From Lachnospiraceae bacterium UBA2734 (lineage in GTDB: Bacteria > Bacillota > Clostridia > Lachnospirales > Lachnospiraceae), in NCBI GenBank assembly GCA_002353635.1, contig DEKA01000046.1, forward strand, positions 19,483 to 24,659: a DNA stretch of 5,177 nt, written 5' to 3'. Numbering within the stretch: the first letter of the stretch is position 1; every line of letters begins with the position of its first letter. A program made the translations under genes and the position numbers. Below the pieces are notes generated by a model, which was not told the DNA's origin, did not search any database, and worked only from the letters and a program-made list of their open reading frames with translations. Of the stretch, positions 1 to 5,080 are shown piece by piece.

Positions 1-5
1 AAACA

Positions 6-102
6 CGAATTGGTGCCGCAAAAGCGCCCCCAATTTCGATGATCCCCGAGGAGAAACCGCATTCGCGGATTTCTCCTCGGGTTGCCGCAAAAGACGCGGC
101 AC
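6..102 (+). promoter_or_regulatory. Structured 5' leader element, copy A (three hairpins before the phosphatase gene)
   Basis: This leader can form three hairpins in a row. H1 pairs 6-13 with 30-38 (one bulged T) and continues as a short inner helix of 17-19 with 24-26 around an AAAA loop. H2 pairs 45-60 with 65-81, 16 base pairs with one bulged A and an ATTC loop. H3 pairs TGCCGC (83-88) with GCGGCA (96-101). The Shine-Dalgarno sequence AGAGGA (105-110) follows at once, then ATG at 115. A second copy lies before aroC at 2044-2137. The arm TGCCGC also occurs at 14-19 inside H1, so GCGGCA has two possible partners. The repeat and pairings are seen directly; a regulatory role is inferred. It could instead be a dispersed palindromic repeat without regulatory function. 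Confidence 0.7.
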
Positions 103-114
103 AGAGAGGAAGTT

Positions 115-765
115 ATGAAAATTTACGTCATGCGCCACGGCGAGACCGACTACAACCGCCAGCACAGGTTTCAGGGGCAGATCGATATTCCGCTCAACGA
201 CATGGGCAGGCAGGAAGCGAGAGAGGCGAACAAGCGCATAAAGGATCTCGGGCTTACTTTTGACCGCATTTACTGCAGTCCGCTCTCCCGCGCCATCGAG
301 ACCGTGGAGATTGCGGCCGGTGTCGACAGATCGCAGATCATCATTGAACCCAGAGTGGAAGAGATCAACTTCGACGAGCTCGACCGCACCCCTTTTTCAT
401 ACGATGCGACGGACTGCGGATGCCTCTTTTCCGATCCGGAGCACTTTGTGCCGGCGAGGAACGGGGAGAGCTTCCACGATGTGGAGAAGAGATTCGGCAA
501 TTTTCTGCTGGAGCTGCAGCAGAAAAAGCCCGGCAGGCGGATTCTTGTAGGAAGCCACGGCGGCGCGATGCGGTGCATGCTGGCCTTCCTGCACTACATT
601 TCGTTGGATGACATCTGGCACCAGGGCATCGGCAACTGCCAGATCGTCGAGATCACGGTGAACGATGACGAAGACATAGCGCCGGCGGGCCTTCGCGGGT
701 ACCACGGCATGTACGTCACCAATATGTACGAGACGCAGGATATTTTCATGACGACAGTGAGATAA
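115..765 (+). CDS. Histidine phosphatase family protein (phosphoglycerate-mutase-like)
   Basis: A 216-residue protein of the histidine phosphatase (branch 1, PGAM-like) superfamily, probably a cytoplasmic phosphatase acting on a small phosphorylated compound. The RHGET motif at residues 7-11 supplies the phospho-accepting His8 and Arg7. The SPLSRA segment supplies Arg59, the VEEINFDEL segment (81-89) the usual acidic residue (Glu83), and GSHGG (146-150) the second catalytic His148. Length is typical of the single-domain family. I chose ATG 115 because AGAGGA lies five to ten bases upstream and the protein then begins MKIYVMRHGE, as relatives do; the reading frame stays open upstream but has only a TTG there. 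No signal peptide or membrane segment is visible. The substrate cannot be told from sequence: cofactor-dependent mutase, alpha-ribazole phosphatase and general phosphatase are all possible, and the neighbours do not help. It lies directly behind leader copy A. Confidence 0.9.
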   Translation: MKIYVMRHGETDYNRQHRFQGQIDIPLNDMGRQEAREANKRIKDLGLTFDRIYCSPLSRAIETVEIAAGVDRSQIIIEPRVEEINFDELDRTPFSYDATDCGCLFSDPEHFVPARNGESFHDVEKRFGNFLLELQQKKPGRRILVGSHGGAMRCMLAFLHYISLDDIWHQGIGNCQIVEITVNDDEDIAPAGLRGYHGMYVTNMYETQDIFMTTVR

Positions 766-817
766 CAGCGGTACACGAGAGTTCATACCACCCGGACAAT
801 CTTTTCGGCACGAAGGC

Positions 818-837
818 CTGCCAAGTCGGGATGGCAG
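818..837 (+). other. Small hairpin in the phosphatase-lactonase gap
   Basis: CTGCCA (818-823) pairs with TGGCAG (832-837) around an eight-base loop. No T-run follows, so it is not a terminator by itself. It may only be part of the folded 3' end of the phosphatase transcript. Confidence 0.35.
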
Positions 838-880
838 TTCACCCGCAGACAGAGTATAATGCACAGCGGTGGTTTTTTTA
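838..880 (+). terminator. Candidate Rho-independent terminator after the phosphatase gene
   Basis: CACC-C-GC (840-846, middle C bulged) pairs with GCGGTG (866-871), giving six mostly G-C pairs around a 19-base loop. Seven T residues (873-879) follow almost directly. This fits the stem plus T-run form of an intrinsic terminator on the + strand, 70 or so bases after the phosphatase stop codon. The large loop and bulge make it imperfect. ACCACC at 787-792 could also pair with GGTGGT at 868-873, an alternative fold that ends at the same T-run. Confidence 0.5.
855..860 (+). promoter_or_regulatory. Candidate -10 box for the lactonase-family gene
   Basis: A perfect TATAAT lies 64 bases before the lactonase start codon. 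The expected -35 position, 17 bases upstream at 832-837, reads TGGCAG, which matches TTGACA poorly, and there is no TGn extension. The box sits in the loop of the candidate terminator at 838-880, so a transcript starting near 867 would carry only the 3' arm and escape it. Chance occurrence is possible. Confidence 0.3.
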
Positions 881-923
881 GTGGATTCGGCGCAAGGCGC
901 ACCGTCAGGTATTGGAGGTAGTT

Positions 924-2003
924 ATGTCCGCGACAAAGAATGACAGATATGTGGCTTATGTCTCTTCCTACACGACAGAGTCAAAGGATAATTACGGCAT
1001 CCGCATCTACGATGTCGACATGAAGAACGGCAGGTTTATCGAGAAGGACAAGGTGGAGATCACGAACTCCTCCTATGTGACCATCTCGCACAACCAGCGC
1101 TTTCTGTATTCCATCACGGATTTCGGCGTTGAGTCCTACAGCATCGGAAAGGGCGGCGATCTCGCGCTGATCAACAAGGCGTCCATCAACGGCATGAGAG
1201 GAAGCTACCTCAGCACCGACTACACAGATAAGTGGCTCTTCGTCTCCGGCTATCACGACGGCAAGATCACAGTGCTTCGCCTGAACGATGACGGATCCAT
1301 CGGTGAGATCACGGACGAGGTTTATCACAGAGGCATGGGCTCGATTGCGGACCGCAACTTCCGCCCCCACGTCCAGTGCGTGAAAATAACGCGCGACAAC
1401 AAGTTCCTCTGCGCCGCAGACCTTGGTCTCGACCATGTGAATGTTTATAAATTCAACCATGAAACCGGCAAGATCAAGCAGGTCGATATTATTCACTGCG
1501 AGCTCAACTCCGCACCGCGCCATATTAAGTTCTCAAAGGACGGGCGCTTCCTCTATCTTGTCAACGAGCTCAAGTGTGCGATCGACGTCTACAGCTATAA
1601 GTGCATCGACAACGAACCCGAGTTCGAGAAAATCCAGACGATCTCGACCCTGAACAACTATCACTCCAACGACGCCGCGGCGAGCGCACTGAACCTGTCT
1701 GAGGACTTCCGCTATCTTGTGACCTCGAACGCCGGCGACAACTCAACGATGATCTATAAGATCGATCAGGAGACCGGCATGCTCACGAAGATTCTGTGCC
1801 TGCCCGTATCCGGCGCTTATCCGAAGGACTGCGCGCTCTTCCCTGACGACCGCCATCTCGTATCTCTGAACTTTGAGAGCAACACACTGACGTTCTTCCA
1901 TGTTGATCTCGAGAAGGGGCTTCTCATCATGAACGGCAAAGAGATTCATGTGGAGCAGCCGAACTGCGTGATTTTCCATAGGCTGACGGAGGAGCAGGAG
2001 TAA
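924..2003 (+). CDS. Lactonase family protein, seven-bladed beta-propeller (6-phosphogluconolactonase-like)
   Basis: A 359-residue protein matching the lactonase, seven-bladed beta-propeller family (E. coli Pgl/YbhE type), probably cytoplasmic. The family pattern is a series of blades with 'DGRFLY' or 'DNKFL' turns: SHNQRFLYSI (55-64), FRPHVQCVKITRDNKFLCAADLG (146-168), APRHIKFSKDGRFLYLVNE (197-215), LSEDFRYLVTSN (258-269), and GAYPKDCALFPDDRHLVSLN (297-316) followed by a DLEKGLL turn. The C-terminal QPNCVIF is the usual last strand. Members hydrolyse 6-phosphogluconolactone in the oxidative pentose phosphate pathway, but many Firmicutes homologues are untested, so the substrate is left open. 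ATG 924 is chosen because GGAGG (914-918) sits five bases before it; the frame is open a little further upstream, with a TTG at 912 that overlaps that site. No signal peptide is visible. Unlike the genes on either side it has no copy of the hairpin leader. Confidence 0.87.
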   Translation: MSATKNDRYVAYVSSYTTESKDNYGIRIYDVDMKNGRFIEKDKVEITNSSYVTISHNQRFLYSITDFGVESYSIGKGGDLALINKASINGMRGSYLSTDYTDKWLFVSGYHDGKITVLRLNDDGSIGEITDEVYHRGMGSIADRNFRPHVQCVKITRDNKFLCAADLGLDHVNVYKFNHETGKIKQVDIIHCELNSAPRHIKFSKDGRFLYLVNELKCAIDVYSYKCIDNEPEFEKIQTISTLNNYHSNDAAASALNLSEDFRYLVTSNAGDNSTMIYKIDQETGMLTKILCLPVSGAYPKDCALFPDDRHLVSLNFESNTLTFFHVDLEKGLLIMNGKEIHVEQPNCVIFHRLTEEQE

Positions 2004-2005
2004 AT

Positions 2006-2043
2006 GTTTTGCATGGAATCGCCGATGCGATCCCATGCAAAAC
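2006..2043 (+). other. Long perfect-stem hairpin after the lactonase gene (H0)
   Basis: GTTTTGCATGG (2006-2016) pairs fully with CCATGCAAAAC (2033-2043). After one A-C mismatch, ATCGC (2018-2022) pairs with GCGAT (2027-2031) around a CGAT loop. That gives 16 base pairs starting three bases after the lactonase stop codon. No T-run follows on either strand, so it does not look like an intrinsic terminator. It abuts leader copy B with no gap. The first bases of the window before copy A (AAACA) resemble the end of this hairpin, so it may be a further module of the element. Confidence 0.6.
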
Positions 2044-2137
2044 CGAATTTGTGCCGCGGTGCGTCGCAAATTCGATGATCCCGAGGAGAAACCGCTTTCG
2101 CGGATTTCTCCTCGGGGTGTCGCAAAGAACGCGGCAC
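2044..2137 (+). promoter_or_regulatory. Structured 5' leader element, copy B (three hairpins before aroC)
   Basis: This is the second copy of the element at 6-102. H1 pairs CGAATTTG (2044-2051) with CAAATTCG (2067-2074) perfectly, with an inner helix 2055-2057/2061-2063. H2 pairs 2080-2095 with 2100-2116, keeping the same bulged A and a TTTC loop. H3 pairs GTGTCGC (2117-2123) with GCGGCAC (2131-2137), including one T-G wobble where copy A has C-G. In H1 the pair T2050-A2068 replaces G12-C31 of copy A, a change on both sides. The Shine-Dalgarno sequence AAGGA (2141-2145) comes four bases later. Repeat and pairing are direct observations. Control of aroC translation or transcription is inference; the sequence shows no T-box (AGGGTGG-type) motif. 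Confidence 0.7.
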
Positions 2138-2150
2138 GGGAAGGATTTTT

Positions 2151-3266
2151 ATGGCAGGCTCTTCTTTTGGCAATATTCTTAAGGTGACGACATTCGGCGA
2201 ATCCCATGGAAATGGGATTGGAGCCGTGCTGGACGGCTTCCCCGCGGGGATGGACCTCTGTGAGGAGGACATCATGGCCTATATGCGCAGGAGAAAGCCC
2301 GGCCAGTCCGCAATCTCCACGGCGAGGAAAGAGGACGACGAAGTGGAGATCCTCTCGGGTGTTTTCAATGGGAAGACGGAGGGAACGCCGATCGCGCTCC
2401 TCATCCGCAACAACGATCAGCACTCGTCCGATTACGAGCAGATGAAAACCATCTATCGTCCGGGCCACGCTGACTTCACCTACGATGCAAAATACGGCTT
2501 CCGCGACTACCGCGGCGGCGGCCGCTCCTCCGGACGGGAGACGGCGGCGCGCGTGGCAGCAGGCGCCATCGCGGCAAAGTTCCTGAAGGAGATGGGCATT
2601 GACCTTCTCTTTTACACGGCGGCCATCGGCGATGTGATGATCAGCCGCGAGAGATTCAACCGCAAATTCCTTGACTCCAGCGTGACGGGCATGCCCGACG
2701 TTGTGGCCAATCAGCAGGCAATGGGCCTCATCGAGGGACTTCGCGCCGAGGGCGATTCTGTCGGCGGCATCATCGAGGGACATATCAGCGGGGTGCCGGC
2801 AGGGATCGGCGATCCGGTTTTCAATAAGCTGGATGCAAACCTTGCAAAGGCGCTCATGTCGATCGGCGCCGTGAAGAGCGTCAGCATCGGCAACGGCATC
2901 TTTGCCGCTTACAACAAGGGCTCGGACAACAACGACCAGTTCGAGGCAGACGAAAACGGCAATGCTGTGAAAAAGACGAACCGCGCCGGCGGTATCTATG
3001 GCGGCATCACGGACGGCTCCGACATTGTGCTGTCCTGTGCAGTGAAGCCCACCCCGTCCATCGCGAAGGACCAGACAGCCATCGATGTGAATGGCAAGGC
3101 CGTTCCTCTCAATGTGAAGGGGCGGCATGATCCGTGCATCGTGCCGCGTGCCGTTGTGGTCGCGGAGTGCATGAGTGCGCTGACGATTCTCGATGCGATG
3201 CTTATGAACATGACGGCGAGAGCGGAGAATGTGAGAAGGTTCTACGCTGGGAAAGACAGCGAGTGA
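2151..3266 (+). CDS. aroC: Chorismate synthase
   Basis: A 371-residue cytoplasmic enzyme that converts 5-enolpyruvylshikimate-3-phosphate to chorismate with loss of phosphate. It is the last step of the shikimate pathway and needs reduced FMN. The length is normal for the family. All three family signatures are present: GESHG at 16-20, the GFRDYRGGGRSSGRETAARV segment at 116-135, and RHDPCIVPRAVVVAE at 325-339. The two catalytic histidines are visible as His19 and His106 (in RPGHAD). ATG 2151 is supported by AAGGA five bases upstream and by the typical start SSFGNILKVTTFGESHG. There is no flavin reductase domain, so it is the monofunctional bacterial form. No other aro gene is in the window, so it is not in a visible aromatic operon. 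It follows leader copy B, and a candidate terminator lies just after it. Confidence 0.97.
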   Translation: MAGSSFGNILKVTTFGESHGNGIGAVLDGFPAGMDLCEEDIMAYMRRRKPGQSAISTARKEDDEVEILSGVFNGKTEGTPIALLIRNNDQHSSDYEQMKTIYRPGHADFTYDAKYGFRDYRGGGRSSGRETAARVAAGAIAAKFLKEMGIDLLFYTAAIGDVMISRERFNRKFLDSSVTGMPDVVANQQAMGLIEGLRAEGDSVGGIIEGHISGVPAGIGDPVFNKLDANLAKALMSIGAVKSVSIGNGIFAAYNKGSDNNDQFEADENGNAVKKTNRAGGIYGGITDGSDIVLSCAVKPTPSIAKDQTAIDVNGKAVPLNVKGRHDPCIVPRAVVVAECMSALTILDAMLMNMTARAENVRRFYAGKDSE

Positions 3267-3287
3267 GCAACAATATTATAAAGTTTT

Positions 3288-3331
3288 GCTGCGTGTGTAC
3301 GGTTGATAGATTGCGCATGCACGCAGCTTTT
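3288..3331 (+). terminator. Candidate Rho-independent terminator after aroC
   Basis: GCTGCGTG (3288-3295) pairs perfectly with CACGCAGC (3320-3327), eight base pairs rich in G-C. TTTT follows at 3328-3331. It starts 22 bases after the aroC stop codon. The 24-base loop, which can form a few more weak pairs, and the short T-run make it weaker than a textbook terminator. Confidence 0.55.
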
Positions 3332-3374
3332 GTATCGGTTTATCACCCATCTCAAGAACGTTCAATTCCAGAGA

Positions 3375-3403
3375 TTGCTTTCTGAGGGGTGCTGAACTAT
3401 CAG
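3375..3403 (+). promoter_or_regulatory. Candidate promoter for tgt
   Basis: TTGCTT (3375-3380) and TATCAG (3398-3403) are separated by exactly 17 bases, as expected for a vegetative sigma factor. Each box departs from consensus at two positions. It lies after the aroC terminator and about 47 bases before the tgt start. The -10 half also lies in a small hairpin, GCTGA (3391-3395) with TCAGC (3400-3404), followed by a T-rich stretch, so a weak terminator is an alternative reading. Confidence 0.3.
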
Positions 3404-3440
3404 CTTATTTGTTTTCAGTTTTATTTACAGTTAAAGAGAT

Positions 3441-3447
3441 AAGAAGG
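3441..3447 (+). promoter_or_regulatory. Closely spaced ribosome binding site of tgt
   Basis: AAGAAGG ends only two bases before ATG 3450, closer than the five bases seen for the other three genes. An in-frame TAA at 3432-3434 and no intervening start codon rule out an earlier start. The next in-frame ATG (3474) has CAGGAAG about 14 bases upstream, which is too far. ATG 3450 therefore remains the best choice. Confidence 0.6.
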
Positions 3448-3449
3448 AT

Positions 3450-4646
3450 ATGCAGGAAGACTACAACCCCAAGATGCAGCCGATCAGCGTGACGAAAACG
3501 CCGGACTACACTTATGAATTGCTGAAGACGGAGGGTATGGCCAAGCGCGCCCGCATGACGACGGTGCACGGCATCATTGAGACGCCCGTCTTCATGAATG
3601 TGGCGACGGCCGGGGCGATCAAGGGCGGCCTCTCGGCCACAGATCTTGAGAACATCGACACGCAGGTAATGCTCTGCAACACCTACCATATGCATGTGCG
3701 CACGGGTGACGACGTTGTGAAGGAGCTGGGCGGACTGCACCGGTTCACGACCTGGCACCGTCCGATCCTCACGGATTCCGGCGGATTTCAGGTTTTCTCT
3801 CTGGCCGATCTTCGAAAGATCAAGGAAGAAGGTGTGACGTTCCATTCGCATGTGGACGGGCGCGTTATTTTCATGGGACCGGAGGAGTCCATGCGGATCC
3901 AGGCGAACCTAGGGTCCACGATTGCGATGGCCTTCGACGAGTGCCCGCCGGCGCTGGCGGAGCGGGATTATGTCGAGAATTCTGTCGCCAGGACGGAGCG
4001 GTGGCTTGCGCGCTGCAAAGCAAAAATGGCCGAGCTGAAGGCGGAAGAGGGTGCGGTGAATCCGCACCAGCTCCTTTTCGGCATCAATCAGGGCGCGATT
4101 TTCCCGGATATTCGTATCGAGAACGCAAAGCGCATCGCGGATATGGACCTCGATGGCTATGCGGTCGGCGGCCTTGCAGTCGGCGAGACGCACGAGCAGA
4201 TGTATTCCATTATCGAGGAGACGACGCCGTATCTGCCTAAGGACAAGCCGACTTATCTCATGGGCGTCGGCACCCCGCAGAATATTCTGGAGGGCGTGGA
4301 GCGCGGCATCGATTTCTTTGACTGTGTGTACCCGTCCAGAAACGGGCGGCACGGCAATCTCTACACGAATCACGGGACGCTCCGTATCCGCAATGCCAGG
4401 TACATGAAGGACATGCGCCCCATCGATCCCGACTGCGGCTGTCCGGTGTGCAGAAGATTCTCCCGCGCATACATAAGGCACTTGTTGAAGGCGGACGAGG
4501 CGCTGGGGCTTCGGCTGTGCGTGATGCATAACCTGTACTTCTACAACCACCTGATGGAGGAGGTCCGGGCGGCGCTGGATGCCGGGTGCTTTGCTTCGTA
4601 TAAGAAGAGAAAGCTCGAGGAGCTCGCGCAGGACTGCGCGGAGTAG
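3450..4646 (+). CDS. tgt: tRNA-guanine transglycosylase (queuine/preQ1 tRNA-ribosyltransferase)
   Basis: A 398-residue cytoplasmic enzyme that swaps guanine at wobble position 34 of GUN-anticodon tRNAs (Asp, Asn, His, Tyr) for preQ1, or queuine in scavenging variants, on the way to queuosine. The TIM-barrel motifs are complete. TDSGGFQVFSL holds Asp109, the general acid/base; FDECPP gives Asp163 and Cys165 for base recognition; GGLAVG is at 240-245; and FFDCVYPSRNGRHG holds the nucleophile Asp291. The zinc site is Cys329, Cys331, Cys334 and His360, with the same 26-residue Cys-His spacing as in Zymomonas Tgt. The first 19 or so residues precede the usual YxLLK start and form an extension rich in polar residues. 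The last codons (AQDCAE and stop) lie inside a repeat that recurs downstream. No queuosine biosynthesis gene or preQ1 riboswitch is visible nearby, so whether the substrate is preQ1 or queuine is open. Confidence 0.97.
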   Translation: MQEDYNPKMQPISVTKTPDYTYELLKTEGMAKRARMTTVHGIIETPVFMNVATAGAIKGGLSATDLENIDTQVMLCNTYHMHVRTGDDVVKELGGLHRFTTWHRPILTDSGGFQVFSLADLRKIKEEGVTFHSHVDGRVIFMGPEESMRIQANLGSTIAMAFDECPPALAERDYVENSVARTERWLARCKAKMAELKAEEGAVNPHQLLFGINQGAIFPDIRIENAKRIADMDLDGYAVGGLAVGETHEQMYSIIEETTPYLPKDKPTYLMGVGTPQNILEGVERGIDFFDCVYPSRNGRHGNLYTNHGTLRIRNARYMKDMRPIDPDCGCPVCRRFSRAYIRHLLKADEALGLRLCVMHNLYFYNHLMEEVRAALDAGCFASYKKRKLEELAQDCAE

Positions 4647-4850
4647 AATTTGGTGCTCAGTGTTTTTCTTCAAGGTACTGAGGGATGGCCATTGGCAGGA
4701 CTGCGCGGAGTAGAGATTGCAATTTTTTTAAGATCTACACGGGGGCAGAGAGAGGACCTTGCGAAGCACTGCGCAGAGTGGTGAGAAATCTCATGCGAAG
4801 CACTGCGTGGTGCAGGGACGTAATTTTCCGGGGGACTGCGCGAAGTGAAG
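4628..4850 (+). repeat. Degenerate GC-rich repeat array centred on ACTGCGC
   Basis: Five clear copies of a short unit have their ACTGCG core at 4633, 4700, 4768, 4802 and 4835, so the steps are 67, 68, 34 and 33 bases, close to one or two periods of about 34. Copies 1 (4628-4647) and 2 (4695-4714) are identical over 20 bases. Copies 3 (4761-4783) and 4 (4795-4817) share GCGAAGCACTGCG. Copy 5 (4831-4850) reads GGGACTGCGCGAAGTG. Weaker matches sit near 4677 and 4738. In copy 3, CTGCGCAG is a perfect palindrome flanked by CA and AGTG. The first copy overlaps the end of tgt. Function unknown; seen directly as a repeat, but no family is recognised. Confidence 0.7.
4656..4682 (+). other. Weak hairpin just after tgt
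   Basis: CTCAGT (4656-4661) pairs with ACTGAG (4677-4682) around a 15-base T-rich loop. The T-run is in the loop and not after the stem, so it is not a classical terminator. I see no convincing terminator directly after tgt; the T7 run at 4723-4729 lacks a clear preceding stem. Confidence 0.3.
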
Positions 4851-4877
4851 GCCATTTTGAAGCTTACTTCGATTTGA

Positions 4878-4941
4878 TCATCAAAAATGCTGTGGAATTT
4901 AGGTTTTGATGTCGTGGTCATCAAAAATGCTGTGGAATTTA
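4878..4941 (+). repeat. Exact 24-base direct repeat with a 40-base period
   Basis: Bases 4878-4901 and 4918-4941 are identical; each begins TCATCAAAAATGC and ends GGAATTTA. Both are followed by a TTTGATG segment, so the real tandem unit is about 40 bases. A shortened relative, CATCAAAAATCTGGAATTA, is at 5115-5133. Only two intact units are present, so this is a small tandem repeat and not an array. Confidence 0.8.
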
Positions 4942-5041
4942 AAATTTGATGTTATTTTATGGCATATAAATTTAAAATGACATCAAAATTGGATATTGAT
5001 ATGATTTTTGCTGACGTATTAAGCCGAAATCATGAAAATAC

Positions 5042-5080
5042 AGCATCAAAATGATGGCATATTGTTTTTTTGATGCTTTT
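5042..5080 (+). terminator. Candidate AT-rich terminator-like hairpin
   Basis: AGCATCAAAA (5042-5051) pairs perfectly with TTTTGATGCT (5068-5077) around a 16-base loop, with TTT after it. The form resembles an intrinsic terminator, but the stem has only three G-C pairs. It is also a member of the CATCAAAA inverted-repeat cluster, which may explain the symmetry without termination. It lies nearly 400 bases after the tgt stop codon. Confidence 0.3.

Noticed and set aside
13..102. Insertion-sequence-like mobile element bounded by GTGCCGC / GCGGCAC
   Set aside because: The terminal inverted repeats occur in both copies, but no target-site duplication is seen and the similarity continues left of the repeat into CGAATT. 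A short nonautonomous repeat remains possible and is kept under the leader finding.
39..263. Small open frame across leader copy A and the phosphatase start
   Set aside because: It reads through the palindromic hairpin and then a wrong frame of the phosphatase gene.
2004..2150. T-box leader controlling aroC
   Set aside because: The conserved T-box antiterminator sequence and a following terminator with a T-run are both absent.
1743..3128. A 461-codon open frame on the minus strand across the lactonase gene end and aroC
   Set aside because: It lies opposite two well-supported genes, runs through their hairpin leader, and its translation shows no recognisable domain. It is a by-product of GC-rich codon use.
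3267..3449. PreQ1 riboswitch before tgt
   Set aside because: No hairpin with the conserved preQ1 loop and A-rich 3' tail could be found; the region is better explained by a terminator and a promoter.
4685..4909. A possible 74-residue protein downstream of tgt
   Set aside because: It is built largely from the ACTGCGC repeats and ends in the CATCAAAA repeats, shows no family motif, and I see no good ribosome binding site before it.
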